Positions 8,710-17,814 of a stretch of DNA of 64,000 nucleotides are shown in pieces (within the stretch, counting starts at the first letter, position 1; the number at the start of each line of letters is the position of its first letter). Origin of the DNA: Bacteroidia bacterium. GTDB lineage: Bacteria > Bacteroidota > Bacteroidia > B-17B0 > Aurantibacillaceae. The position numbers and the translations under genes are program-made. Under the pieces are notes generated by a model, which was not told where the DNA came from, made no database searches, and worked only from the letters and a program-made list of their open reading frames with translations. The stretch lies in the NCBI GenBank assembly GCA_026414605.1, contig JAOAIP010000018.1, positions 1-64,000 of the forward strand. The letters are read 5' to 3'.

Positions 8710-10056
8710 TTATAATTGTGCTACAACTTCTTTGAACTTTTTTCCTCTTTCTTCGTAGCCACCTTTGAATAAATCAAAACTTGCACAAGCCGGTGAGAAT
8801 ACCACGACATCTCCTTTTTTTGCTAATTTGTATGCAGATTTTACAGCATCTTCCATAGAATGGGTATCCACTATTACAGGCACTAAATTTTTAAATGCAG
8901 CGATGATTCGGGAATTATCTTTTCCAAGGCACACTATTGCCTTTACTTTTTCTTTCACCACACCATAAAGTTCCGAATAATCATTCCCTTTGTCTTTTCC
9001 TCCGCATATCCAAATGATGGGTTTTTCTTGCATGGCTAAAGCATACGAAGTTGCTTGTACGCTTGTTGATTTTGAATCATTAATGAATACAACTTCATTA
9101 ACGACTCTGACCTTTTCTAAACGGTGTTCTAAATTTTCAAAGGTTTGGAAACTTTCTCTAATTTTTTCTCTTCTTACATTTGCAATGATTGAAGGCACAG
9201 CAGCAGCCAAGGCATTGTAAGTGTTGTGCTTGCCTTTGAGTGATAATTCTAATACATTCATAAGTGTGGTTTTTGATTGGTTAATGTTTATGATGATTTG
9301 TTCGTTTTCAATCCAAGCCCCTTCTCTATTTAATTGTGTATCTATAGAGAAAGGAATGAGTTTTGCCTTTATGTTTTTTTTATTTAATGTGGTAGTTATG
9401 TTTTTATCATCAAAGTTGTAAACAAAATAATCTGTTTCTGTTTGATTTTGTGTAATACGAAACTTTGAATCAATGTATTTGTCCATTTGGAAATCGTATC
9501 TATCCAGATGATTTTTGCTGATAGTGGTAATAATAGCAATGTGTGGATGAAAAGTGTAACTACTATCTAATTGAAATGAACTTACTTCTAAAATGTACCA
9601 ATCGTATTTTTTTAGTGCTACTTCACGAGCGAAACTATTTCCGATATTTCCTGCTATACAAACATTGTAGCCCGCCAATTTGAAAGTATGATAAATAAGC
9701 GAAGTGGTTGTAGATTTTCCATTTGATCCTGTAACTGCAATAATTTTTGCAGAAGTGAATCGTTGTGCAAAATCTAATTCTGATATTACGGGAATACCTT
9801 TTTTGTACAATTCTTGAACAATAGGTATATTCAGTGGAATTCCTGGACTAATAATAACTTCATCGGCTTGTAGAATTTTTTCAATGGTATGCTTTTCTTC
9901 TTCAAATTCAATTTGATGTTGTTGTAATTCAGCAATGTATTTTTCTTTTATTTTTCCATTGTCGGATACAAATACCGAATATCCTTGCTTCTTGGCAAGT
10001 ATAGCACTTCCAATTCCTGATTCACCAGCACCCAGTATGACGATCTTCTTTTTCAT
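8710..10056 (-). CDS. murD: UDP-N-acetylmuramoyl-L-alanine--D-glutamate ligase MurD
   Basis: A cytoplasmic ligase that adds D-glutamate to UDP-MurNAc-L-Ala. The N-terminal Rossmann motif is LGAGESGIGSAILA (8-21). The ATP loop is VTGSNGKSTTTSL (108-120). NHLDRYD and NDSKSTSVQAT mark the Mur ligase core, and CGGKDKGNDYSEL and FSPACASFDLFKGG mark the C-terminal MurD domain. At 448 residues it has full length. Spacing is 3 bp from mraY upstream and 6 bp from ftsW downstream. Confidence 0.98.
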   Translation of the reverse strand: MKKKIVILGAGESGIGSAILAKKQGYSVFVSDNGKIKEKYIAELQQHQIEFEEEKHTIEKILQADEVIISPGIPLNIPIVQELYKKGIPVISELDFAQRFTSAKIIAVTGSNGKSTTTSLIYHTFKLAGYNVCIAGNIGNSFAREVALKKYDWYILEVSSFQLDSSYTFHPHIAIITTISKNHLDRYDFQMDKYIDSKFRITQNQTETDYFVYNFDDKNITTTLNKKNIKAKLIPFSIDTQLNREGAWIENEQIIININQSKTTLMNVLELSLKGKHNTYNALAAAVPSIIANVRREKIRESFQTFENLEHRLEKVRVVNEVVFINDSKSTSVQATSYALAMQEKPIIWICGGKDKGNDYSELYGVVKEKVKAIVCLGKDNSRIIAAFKNLVPVIVDTHSMEDAVKSAYKLAKKGDVVVFSPACASFDLFKGGYEERGKKFKEVVAQL

Positions 10057-10059
10057 TAA

Positions 10060-11334
10060 TTATCTTAATTTTAATGTAATGATAGTAAGAGCGGCTAATA
10101 GTATTCCTACAATTAAAAAACGCATTACTATTTTGGCTTCGTGATATCCTAATTTTTGAAAATGATGATGTAGAGGTGCCATCTTGAATAGACGATGTTC
10201 GCGAGCATATTCAATGCCGTGTTTTCTTTTTTGATACTTGAAATAAGCCACTTGTAAAATCACAGATAAATTTTCTACTAAAAAGATTCCACATAAAATA
10301 GGCAGTAATAATTCTTTACGAATAGCAATAGCAAATACAGCAATGATTCCACCTAATGTCAAACTTCCTGTATCGCCCATAAACACTTGTGCAGGATAAG
10401 TATTATACCATAAGAACCCAATGCACGCCCCTACAAAGGCAGAGATAAATACTACTAATTCACCAGTGTTGGGAATAAACATAATATTTAAGTAGTCAGA
10501 AAATATCTTATTACCTGATACATAAGCAAAAATACCGAGTGTAACACCTATTATTGCACTGGAACCACTTGCTAATCCATCAATGCCGTCTGTGATATTT
10601 GCTCCATTTGATACCGCAGTTACAATCAATATAACAATAGGTATAAAAATTATCCATCCGTATTTTTGACAATCATCACAAGCCCAAGCAATGAGTTTAG
10701 AATAATCTAATTCATTATTTTTTACAAATGGTATGGTTGTTTTCAAGCATTTTGTTTCGGTTTTAGCATAAATAGGGATATTGATTAATTGTTGATTTTC
10801 TGCTTTTTTATCATCAATGTATGCCCACGCATCTTTTTGATTAGATATTAATCTTTCTCTAATTACTACATCAGGATGAAAGTATAGCACTAATGCTACT
10901 ACCAATCCAACGCCAATTTGACCAATGACTTTAAACTTTCCTTTTAATCCTTCTTTGTCTTTTTTGAATACTTTGATATAATCATCCAAAAAACCTAATA
11001 TACCAAGACCTATTGTTGTAAATAACATTATTAAAATATAAACATTATCCAATTTTGCTAATAATAAAGTGGGAATGATAATAGCCGCAATGATGATAAT
11101 ACCGCCCATTGTAGGTGTTCCTGCTTTTTGCTTTTCACCTTCTAATCCTAAATCTCTTATTGTTTCACCAATTTGTTTTTTTCTAATGTAATTGATAATT
11201 CGTTTTCCAAACAAAAGAGAAATAATCAATGAAAAAATTAAAGCCAAAGCCGCACGAAATGTGATGTAACGAAATACACCACTTCCGACTAAATGATAAT
11301 GTTCGTGTAGATATTTAAATAAATAATAGAGCAT
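10060..11334 (-). CDS. mraY: Phospho-N-acetylmuramoyl-pentapeptide-transferase MraY
   Basis: A polytopic inner-membrane enzyme that transfers phospho-MurNAc-pentapeptide to undecaprenyl phosphate, forming lipid I. Diagnostic motifs are GTPTMGG, the catalytic [37 protein letters not shown] and the HHHFQKLG loop. It has 424 residues against about 360 in E. coli. The excess is mainly an extracytoplasmic insertion around residues 155-230 with a CDDC cysteine pair, which I believe is usual for Bacteroidota MraY. uppS at 27.9-28.6 kb should provide its lipid carrier. Confidence 0.98.
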   Translation of the reverse strand: MLYYLFKYLHEHYHLVGSGVFRYITFRAALALIFSLIISLLFGKRIINYIRKKQIGETIRDLGLEGEKQKAGTPTMGGIIIIAAIIIPTLLLAKLDNVYILIMLFTTIGLGILGFLDDYIKVFKKDKEGLKGKFKVIGQIGVGLVVALVLYFHPDVVIRERLISNQKDAWAYIDDKKAENQQLINIPIYAKTETKCLKTTIPFVKNNELDYSKLIAWACDDCQKYGWIIFIPIVILIVTAVSNGANITDGIDGLASGSSAIIGVTLGIFAYVSGNKIFSDYLNIMFIPNTGELVVFISAFVGACIGFLWYNTYPAQVFMGDTGSLTLGGIIAVFAIAIRKELLLPILCGIFLVENLSVILQVAYFKYQKRKHGIEYAREHRLFKMAPLHHHFQKLGYHEAKIVMRFLIVGILLAALTIITLKLR

Positions 11335-11347
11335 AAATTTTAATTAG

Positions 11348-12805
11348 TTATTTGTAAAGAGAAAGATATTCTTGCAATTTTTGATAATCATCAAAAGGAT
11401 ATTTTACACCTTTGATTTCTTGGTATGTTTCGTGTCCTTTTCCTGCTACGAGTATGATGTCTTCGTTATTTGATAATTGAATGGCTGTCTTGATGGCTTC
11501 GTCTCTATCAACAATGCTTAATGTTTTTCTTTTATGACTTAGAGGTATTCCTGTTTCCATTTGATGAATAATTTCTTTTGGGTCTTCATCTCTTGGATTG
11601 TCAGATGTGAGTATCACTTTGTCGCTTAACTCACAAGCAATTTTTGCCATTATAGGTCTTTTGGCAGCATCTCTATTGCCACCACATCCTACTACTGTAA
11701 TAATGGTTTGATGTTCTTGTTTTAAATCACGTATAGTATTTAATACATTTTCTAAAGCATCGGGGGTGTGTGCATAATCTACTATGCCTGTTATGCCATT
11801 ATGATGTATGATTTGAAATCTACCACGAGCAGGATTAACATTGCTTAAAATTTTAAGTACTTTATCTTCTGCTTCTCCCATTATTCGGGCTACACTGTAT
11901 GCTACTAAAATATTGTAAACATTAAACTTTCCAATAAGTTTTATCCATAGTTCTTTATCATTAATTTGAATCAGTGTGCTATCAATATGTTTTTCTAATA
12001 TCCTTCCTTTGAAGTCCGCCATTGATTGAAGAGCATAAGTGTATTTTTGTGCTTTGGTATTTTGTAACATATACATTCCGTTCTTATCGTCTTTATTAGT
12101 AAGAGCAAAAGCATTGCTATTTAATCCATCAAAAAATGCTTTTTTACAATCTCTGTAATTTTCAAATGTTTTATGATAATCTAAATGATCGTGTGTAAGA
12201 TTGGTAAATACACCACCTTTGAATTCTAAACCGGCTATTCTTTTTTGATGCACACCGATAGAACTCACTTCTGTAAAAACATAATCGCAATTTTCATTTA
12301 CCATTTGCTTTAATAGTTTATTAAATTGAATTACATCAGGTGTGGTGTGTGTGGCAGGTAAAATGGTTTCGTTTATTTTATTTTCAATAGTTGATATTAA
12401 ACCACATTTGTAACCCAATTGAGAAAATAATTGATAGAGAAGAGTTACTGTTGTAGTTTTACCATTTGTGCCCGTAACACCAATTAAATTTAATTTTTTA
12501 GATGGTTCATCAAAGTACAAATGAGCAATATGTCCTAATGCTTCTGCAGAATCATTAACAAGAATATAAGTAGTAGATGGGTGTAATGTTTCAGGTAATT
12601 TTTCACATACTATAGCAGTTGCACCATTTTGAATAGCAGTATCAATAAAAGTATGTCCATCTACAGTTGTTCCTTTAATTGCTGCAAATAATGATTTAGG
12701 ACGAACACTCTTTGAATTGTTTTCAATAGATTCAATAGGAATATCAGTGCTTCCAATAATTTGTATTGGTGATATGGTTTTAATTATGTCTTTGAGATAC
12801 TTCAT
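11348..12805 (-). CDS. murE: UDP-MurNAc-tripeptide synthetase MurE (meso-diaminopimelate adding)
   Basis: A cytoplasmic ligase that adds the third residue of the stem peptide. The ATP loop GVTGTNGKTTTVTLL follows the N-terminal domain; THTTPDVIQFNKLL, DHLDYHKTFENY and DYAHTPDALENVL are MurE signatures. The motif SDNPRDEDP in the C-terminal domain is the one known to select meso-DAP over lysine, so the peptidoglycan is predicted to be the DAP type. At 485 residues it has normal length. No murF is present in this cluster. Confidence 0.97.
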   Translation of the reverse strand: MKYLKDIIKTISPIQIIGSTDIPIESIENNSKSVRPKSLFAAIKGTTVDGHTFIDTAIQNGATAIVCEKLPETLHPSTTYILVNDSAEALGHIAHLYFDEPSKKLNLIGVTGTNGKTTTVTLLYQLFSQLGYKCGLISTIENKINETILPATHTTPDVIQFNKLLKQMVNENCDYVFTEVSSIGVHQKRIAGLEFKGGVFTNLTHDHLDYHKTFENYRDCKKAFFDGLNSNAFALTNKDDKNGMYMLQNTKAQKYTYALQSMADFKGRILEKHIDSTLIQINDKELWIKLIGKFNVYNILVAYSVARIMGEAEDKVLKILSNVNPARGRFQIIHHNGITGIVDYAHTPDALENVLNTIRDLKQEHQTIITVVGCGGNRDAAKRPIMAKIACELSDKVILTSDNPRDEDPKEIIHQMETGIPLSHKRKTLSIVDRDEAIKTAIQLSNNEDIILVAGKGHETYQEIKGVKYPFDDYQKLQEYLSLYK

Positions 12806-12813
12806 AAAATTGT

Positions 12814-14934
12814 TTAAATATTAGAACTTAATGTCAATATTAATTTTTGCCCTTTTTGAATTTTTGAATTTGGTGGAATGGATTGATCTTTAATTTTACC
12901 TTGTCCTTTCACAATCACTTTTATGCCTTTGGCTTCTAATAATGGCATTGCTTCTGTTATTGATACACCTTTAAGATCAGGAATAGTATTGTTTTGAATA
13001 ATTTGGGTGATATCTTTTTGGAGCAAATTGTATTTTGCACTGTCTTCACTAATGGGCGGTATTAGTTGATTTTCATTTATTGTTGGTAATGGTAAATTTA
13101 AATTGGTTGATAGATATTTTAAGCGATTTGTATTTGTGCCTGCAACAAAAGGCAGATGAATGATATTGTTGGGTTTTTCATTAAGTGGTGAAACATTTTC
13201 TAATGATTTTGAATATACTTTTTCTGCAATTTCTTTAAATACAGGACCTGCTACTAATCCACCATAATAGATGCCTTTGCTTGGTGAATGAATCGTTACA
13301 ATACAAGTATAAAGCGGATTTTCAAGTGGGAAGAAACCAACAAAAGAAGCCAAATATGTTTTGTCATTAGCATTTGTATAGTATTTTCCTTTTTTGGCAA
13401 TTTGTGCCGTGCCTGTTTTTCCGCCTACTTTGAATGTTGTGATATTTAAGGATTTTGCAGTTCCCTTTTCTACAACAGATCTTAATAATTGCTTGGCCTT
13501 TTCAATAGTGGTAGGTTGCAAAACTTTTTCGGATAAAACTTCTGTTTGAAATTGCTTTAAGGTCTTTCCGTTGTATTCTATTTTTTCTACAAACATTGGT
13601 TTTACAATACTTCCATTATTGGCTACTAAGTTGTAAAGCATTAAAATATGTAGAGGCGTTAATAATGTTTCATATCCTATACTCATCCAGGGTAATGTTG
13701 TGCCATACCAATCTTTATCTTTTGGTTTTTTTATTCTTGGAATGCCTTCGCCTGGAATGTCAATGTTATAGGGCTTATCCAAATGAAAGCGTGAGAGATG
13801 ATAAACAAATCTATCTGGATTTTTCGCAAAATATTTTGTAACAATTTTGCTAATCCCTACATTAGATGAAGTCATAAATGCTTCTTCTAATGTAATTACA
13901 GGACTGTGCGGAGGATGTGCATCTTTCATTGTTTGATTGTAATACACACATTCGCCATTACCTACATTTATTTTTTCATTTATATCTACGTTGTATTCTT
14001 CAAATAATGCTAAGACAGATGCTAACTTAAAAGTAGATCCGGGCTCAGAAGGATATCCAATAGCGTAGTTTAAACTTTCTTCATAAGTAGTAGAATCTTT
14101 TTTTACAAGATTAGCAATGGCTTTGATTTTTCCTGTTTTAGTTTCCATCAATATAACACTACCATAAGTGGCTTGATTTTTAATAAGTGCTTTGAGTAAT
14201 GCGTGTTCTGCTACATCTTGGATATTAATGTCAAGTGTGGTTACAATATCCTTTCCATTTTTAGATTGAATTTCTTCATCATCGTTAATTGGACGCCATA
14301 CATCTCCTGCAATTTTTTGCATCAAACGTTTTCCTGAAACTCCTTTTAATATAGAATCATAAGCCCCTTCTAATCCAACAGGTTTTATTCCTTCTCTTGC
14401 CATTCCTATTGTTCTTTTAGCAAGGTATTTGAATGGCAATATCCTTTTATCGTTTTGTAAGACAACTAATCCCCCTTTTTTACCATTTCTTAAAATAGGC
14501 AGTTTTTTTACTAATTGTAATTCTTGATAACTGGCTTTGCGTTTAATCAAAATGTATCTATCGTTTTCTTGACGGGCTTTATTAAGCATTGCAAGATATT
14601 CTTTCTTAGATTTTTCGGGAAAAAGTTTATTCAACATCATTGCTAATGAGTCCTTTTTTTGATTAAATGTTTTGTCATCTAAGCCCGGCACATTCACGTC
14701 TATTCCTATATCATAGAAAGGTAAAGAAGTAGCCAAAAGATTGTAATTTTGATCGTAGATATTTCCACGTGATGCTTCTATTTCTACTAATTTTGTTGTA
14801 ATTTCTTTAGAACGTTTTCTCCAATAATCACCTTCTTTAAATTGAATAACATAAATTTTATATATAATAGCCAAACTAATCAATAGAAATACAATGAATG
14901 TAAGATTGGTTTTTATGTTAATGGCGTTATTCAT
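12814..14934 (-). CDS. ftsI: Septal penicillin-binding protein FtsI (PBP3-like) with C-terminal PASTA domain
   Basis: A bitopic class B transpeptidase that cross-links septal peptidoglycan. It has an N-terminal membrane anchor (about 10-30), a dimerisation domain starting at EASRGNIYDQNYNLLA, and the transpeptidase domain. The catalytic triad of motifs is clear: S300-T-F-K, S356-S-N and K506-T-G-T. A single PASTA domain occupies about residues 645-706 (IPDLKGVSITEAMPLLEAKG). At 706 residues it is longer than E. coli FtsI because of the PASTA tail and its linker. The gene lies between ftsL and murE, as expected for the divisome PBP. Confidence 0.96.
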   Translation of the reverse strand: MNNAINIKTNLTFIVFLLISLAIIYKIYVIQFKEGDYWRKRSKEITTKLVEIEASRGNIYDQNYNLLATSLPFYDIGIDVNVPGLDDKTFNQKKDSLAMMLNKLFPEKSKKEYLAMLNKARQENDRYILIKRKASYQELQLVKKLPILRNGKKGGLVVLQNDKRILPFKYLAKRTIGMAREGIKPVGLEGAYDSILKGVSGKRLMQKIAGDVWRPINDDEEIQSKNGKDIVTTLDINIQDVAEHALLKALIKNQATYGSVILMETKTGKIKAIANLVKKDSTTYEESLNYAIGYPSEPGSTFKLASVLALFEEYNVDINEKINVGNGECVYYNQTMKDAHPPHSPVITLEEAFMTSSNVGISKIVTKYFAKNPDRFVYHLSRFHLDKPYNIDIPGEGIPRIKKPKDKDWYGTTLPWMSIGYETLLTPLHILMLYNLVANNGSIVKPMFVEKIEYNGKTLKQFQTEVLSEKVLQPTTIEKAKQLLRSVVEKGTAKSLNITTFKVGGKTGTAQIAKKGKYYTNANDKTYLASFVGFFPLENPLYTCIVTIHSPSKGIYYGGLVAGPVFKEIAEKVYSKSLENVSPLNEKPNNIIHLPFVAGTNTNRLKYLSTNLNLPLPTINENQLIPPISEDSAKYNLLQKDITQIIQNNTIPDLKGVSITEAMPLLEAKGIKVIVKGQGKIKDQSIPPNSKIQKGQKLILTLSSNI

Positions 14935-14953
14935 AATAATTCAAAGAAGATGA

Positions 14954-15415
14954 TTAGTAAATTTTCAATGTAGTGTCTGTGTTTAAGATTAAATAAGGTT
15001 GTTGTGTGGTCTCTTTTAATCCTAATGGTTCTACTCTTTTGGCTACTTCACTTTGTTTGTTCAAAAACATCAATTCGGCTTTGCTAATAATATATTCAGA
15101 TCGCAATTCTTTAAGTTCTTTGTTCAATTTATTGATTTCTCTGATTTTCTTATCTGCCATATTTCCGTTTGTAATGTATAAGATTCCAATAAATATCAAA
15201 AAGATAAAGTAATAAATTTGCTTTTGAACATCAGAACGTTCTAAAAAATTTGCCCCAAATACCAATGCCAACAATCGCATCAATAAACCTTTTGAAGGGC
15301 TTGATGGGTGTTCAGTAACTACTGTCGTGTTAGACACTTTCTCTTCTATTGTCTTGTTCTCTTCTTCTAATTTTGGTGTTGGATTGGCTTTTATTTTATT
15401 CTTGGGCATTTTCAT
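14954..15415 (-). CDS. FtsL-like cell division protein
   Basis: A 153-residue bitopic protein with a basic and acidic N-terminus of about 65 residues, one membrane segment (IYYFIFLIFIGILYIT, about 67-82) and a short extracytoplasmic helix with coiled-coil character (KKIREINKLNKELKELRSEY, then a second helix). This topology and the slot directly before ftsI match FtsL. FtsL is too divergent for firm recognition by sequence alone. It is the first gene after the composite repeat that splits the dcw cluster. An internal ATG at residue 3 is an equally possible start. Confidence 0.8.
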   Translation of the reverse strand: MKMPKNKIKANPTPKLEEENKTIEEKVSNTTVVTEHPSSPSKGLLMRLLALVFGANFLERSDVQKQIYYFIFLIFIGILYITNGNMADKKIREINKLNKELKELRSEYIISKAELMFLNKQSEVAKRVEPLGLKETTQQPYLILNTDTTLKIY

Positions 15416-15460
15416 TTTTAGTTCTTGTGATTATTTTTTTGTATCTTAATTTAATTATTT

Positions 15461-15790
15461 GGGCGTGCCCCTCACACACCACAGCATTTTCAATTTTTGT
15501 AAATGTTTTTATTCCATTGTTTCAAAACGACAAACTGTGTCGTTTAAAAATTTCAATCGGCTGTGTGTGTTCAGGTCGGGCTGCTTCGGCTTCGCTATCG
15601 CTTCGGTAATCCTCGCCTTATCGTCATTGCGAATGAAGCGGAGCGATATCAATGGGACTATCACTCACCCAATAAGAGATTGCTTCGCCCTTTCTTAAAA
15701 AAAAAAGGGCTCGCAATGACGCTCTCAACCGAAGGCGAGGCAGTGCCGGAGGTTCGCTTCGCTCACCGCCGCCCTTCGCATCCCTCACGC
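15461..15790 (-). repeat. Composite repeat element, copy 2, inside the dcw operon
   Basis: A full 330-bp copy in inverted orientation relative to copies 1 and 3. On the minus strand it opens with GCGTGAGGGATGCG, 3 bp after the rsmH stop codon. It continues with a CGTCATTGCGA / TCGCAATGACG inverted pair and the shared ACCGAAGCGATAGCGAAGC block. It closes with the nested hairpin (inner stem 15525-15532 / 15538-15545) and GGGGCACGCCC at 15461. The extreme ends share the short inverted sequence GCGTG / CACGC. No flanking target duplication is evident. It separates rsmH from ftsL and could influence read-through. Confidence 0.88.
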
Positions 15791-15793
15791 AAT

Positions 15794-16708
15794 TTATATT
15801 TTCTCACAAGCACGTAGTTTAGCACTTCTTGCTTGCGGATTTTGTTTAATCTCTTCTTCTGATGGTTCTACAGGTTTTTTAGTAATTATCTTATAGGGAT
15901 AATTTATTTTTCCATAGAGCACATCGGGTTCAAGTGTTTTTTCTGTATCTCCATTAATCATATAGTGCTTTACAATTCTATCTTCCAATGAATGATATGT
16001 TAGCACTACTAATCTTCCTCCATTATCCAACAAACTATAACATTGATTTAAAAACTTTTTCAAATGTTCTACTTCTTTATTTACTTCAATTCTAATAGAT
16101 TGAAATATCTTGGATAAAACGGCATAATCATTGACCTTTGGTAATGCAGGTTTTACAGCATTGACTAAATCAAAAGTAGTTTGTATAGGATGTTCAAAAC
16201 GGTATTGAACAATAAGACGAGCCAATTTTTTTGCATTCTTCAAATCGCTATAATTAAAGAATAGTTGTTCTAATTGTTGTTCGCTATATTGATTCACTAC
16301 ATCGGCGGCTGTTAGTTTTTGATCTTGATTCATCCGCATATCCAAAGCAAAATTATATCTATAAGAAAATCCTCTTTCGGGCTTTTGAAATTGATGTAGA
16401 GAAACACCAAGATCTGCGAGTATTCCATTTACTTTGTAAACATTGTAATAATGCAACCATTGAGTAATGAAACTAAAATTGTATGGAATAAAGGTGAATC
16501 TTTTATCTTGTATAAGGTTTTGTTGAGCATCTTTATCTTGATCAAATGCAAAGAGTTTTCCTTTGTCAGACAATCTTTCTAAAATGGCTTTGGAATGTCC
16601 GCCTCCGCCATAAGTAGCATCTACATAAATACCATCAGGATGTATGTTTAAATACTCCATACATTCTTTTAGCATTACAGGTATATGATATGTAGATGAT
16701 GTTGTCAT
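15794..16708 (-). CDS. rsmH: 16S rRNA (cytosine(1402)-N(4))-methyltransferase RsmH
   Basis: A SAM-dependent methyltransferase that modifies C1402 in the decoding centre of 16S rRNA. HIPVMLKECMEYL (8-20) and the SAM loop VDATYGGGGHSKAIL (29-43) are diagnostic, as are DLGVSLHQFQKPERGFSYR, the RIEVNKEVEHLKKFL helix and YHSLEDRIVK. At 304 residues it has normal length. It is the second gene of the dcw cluster, 105 bp after mraZ. Its stop codon lies 3 bp from the repeat boundary, so the repeat did not visibly truncate it. Confidence 0.97.
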   Translation of the reverse strand: MTTSSTYHIPVMLKECMEYLNIHPDGIYVDATYGGGGHSKAILERLSDKGKLFAFDQDKDAQQNLIQDKRFTFIPYNFSFITQWLHYYNVYKVNGILADLGVSLHQFQKPERGFSYRYNFALDMRMNQDQKLTAADVVNQYSEQQLEQLFFNYSDLKNAKKLARLIVQYRFEHPIQTTFDLVNAVKPALPKVNDYAVLSKIFQSIRIEVNKEVEHLKKFLNQCYSLLDNGGRLVVLTYHSLEDRIVKHYMINGDTEKTLEPDVLYGKINYPYKIITKKPVEPSEEEIKQNPQARSAKLRACEKI

Positions 16709-16813
16709 CGTTGTAATTAGATATTGATGTTTTAATTAGATTGTTTTTGTTGGGCTTTCTTGTGCTGATTTTTCATCTCATCATCACTTGTTGCTATCAT
16801 TAACCACTAACTA

Positions 16814-17269
16814 TTATTTCTCTTGATTGTTTCCAAAAATTTCAAGAGCCATTTTTTCAATATCAAAATCTTGATTCAAGAAATTGTTGTAAAGATCTTT
16901 ATCCCAAATTTCAATAATGTTATTACTACCTATCACTTTGATGTCAGATTTTATTTGAGCATATTCAGATAATGGCTTTGGAATTAGGATTCTTCCTGCA
17001 CTATCAGGCATACATATTGTAGCACCGCCCATAAACTTTCTAATGAAAATATCGTTGGCTTTGATTAAACGATTGAGTTTTCGGAGTTGTTCATTCAAAA
17101 CTTCCCATTCTTGCATGGGATATAGTGTCAAACATTGATGATGTAAATTGCGATTAATAACAAACCCCCTATCAAAAGCATTTCCCATCTGCTTTTTCAA
17201 GTCAGATGGAAAAAGCAGACGATTTTTGGCGTCCACTTTACAATCATATTCTCCGATAAGGGTAAGCAT
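16814..17269 (-). CDS. mraZ: Transcriptional regulator MraZ
   Basis: A 151-residue protein with two AbrB-like halves. The first opens with MLTLIGEYDCKVDAKNRLLF and the second carries CMPDSAGRILIPKPL. MraZ forms ring-shaped oligomers that bind direct repeats upstream of mraZ and usually repress the dcw operon. I chose the ATG at 17269 because the next in-frame start upstream (17276-17278) is TTG and the family begins at this methionine. Three candidate MraZ boxes lie 47-81 bp upstream, which points to autoregulation. Confidence 0.95.
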   Translation of the reverse strand: MLTLIGEYDCKVDAKNRLLFPSDLKKQMGNAFDRGFVINRNLHHQCLTLYPMQEWEVLNEQLRKLNRLIKANDIFIRKFMGGATICMPDSAGRILIPKPLSEYAQIKSDIKVIGSNNIIEIWDKDLYNNFLNQDFDIEKMALEIFGNNQEK

Positions 17270-17315
17270 AAAATACAATCATTCTCAGGGCACTAAAATA
17301 CGGACAATTTTTCTA

Positions 17316-17350
17316 TTTTTTACCACTTTTTACCACTTTTTACCACCTTG
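17316..17350 (-). promoter_or_regulatory. Candidate MraZ operator: three direct repeats with 10-bp period
   Basis: On the minus strand, reading towards mraZ, GTGGTAAAAA occurs three times in direct succession with an exact 10-bp period (17347 down to 17318). Two of the copies read AAAGTGG-TAA. Known MraZ boxes are TGGGN repeats with 5-nt spacers in E. coli and AAAGTG(T/G)-N3 repeats in mycoplasmas. The spacing here is identical and the sequence fits the mycoplasma form. The position, 47-81 bp upstream of the mraZ ATG, suits an autoregulatory operator. Confidence 0.75.
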
Positions 17351-17484
17351 TGGATAACTTTTTGTTATCAACATTTTATGTGGATAATTTAAAATTTTGA
17401 AAATTGGTAAAAACTGCGAAAATTAAGGTGTTTTAAGAGATATTTAAATTAAAAATAAAAAATAGAAATTTAAATTGTGGATAA
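17349..17484. promoter_or_regulatory. Cluster of DnaA boxes in AT-rich intergenic DNA (possible oriC or DnaA-regulated promoter)
   Basis: TGTGGATAA, the complement of the DnaA consensus TTATCCACA, occurs exactly at 17349-17357, 17379-17387 and 17476-17484, all in the same orientation. A one-mismatch box TTATCAACA lies on the other strand at 17365-17373. The first and third sites (17349, 17379) are 30 bp apart, close to three helical turns. A run of almost pure A and T at about 17438-17475 could be an unwinding element. The rest of the 17270-17814 gap shows no gene. Gene orientation does not switch here, so a chromosomal origin is uncertain. Confidence 0.5.
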
Positions 17485-17814
17485 CCTAATTGTCAAAAAA
17501 TCCATTAAGGAGAATTAAAAAACGGGTGTTTTTGGATTAAAATAACATATTTGTGTAAAAAAGTGGGAAGGTGTTGGAGATTAAATTTTAAAGATAAAGG
17601 ATAAACTAAACGAGATAGTTTTAAAAAATCAGAAACTTAAATTTGATTTAATTTTTTGAGATGGTAGTATTTATTGAGTTCTTATTTATCAATCTTAAAT
17701 TTCATCTTACTTGCGTAAAAAATGTTTGATAAGCCAACTTTACATTTCCTTTAATATAGATATTCGTGTCAGTTTAAAAAATACTCTCAAATTTTAAGAG
17801 GTTGACAACTATTA

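Noticed and set aside
15461-15790. Composite repeats as insertion sequences
   Set aside because: No transposase frame, very short terminal identity (GCGTG/CACGC) and no clear target duplication. They may still be non-autonomous elements.
15349-15817. Three overlapping plus-strand frames of 79-86 codons
   Set aside because: They run across composite repeat copy 2 and the ends of rsmH and ftsL in antisense; no promoter or conserved sequence supports them.
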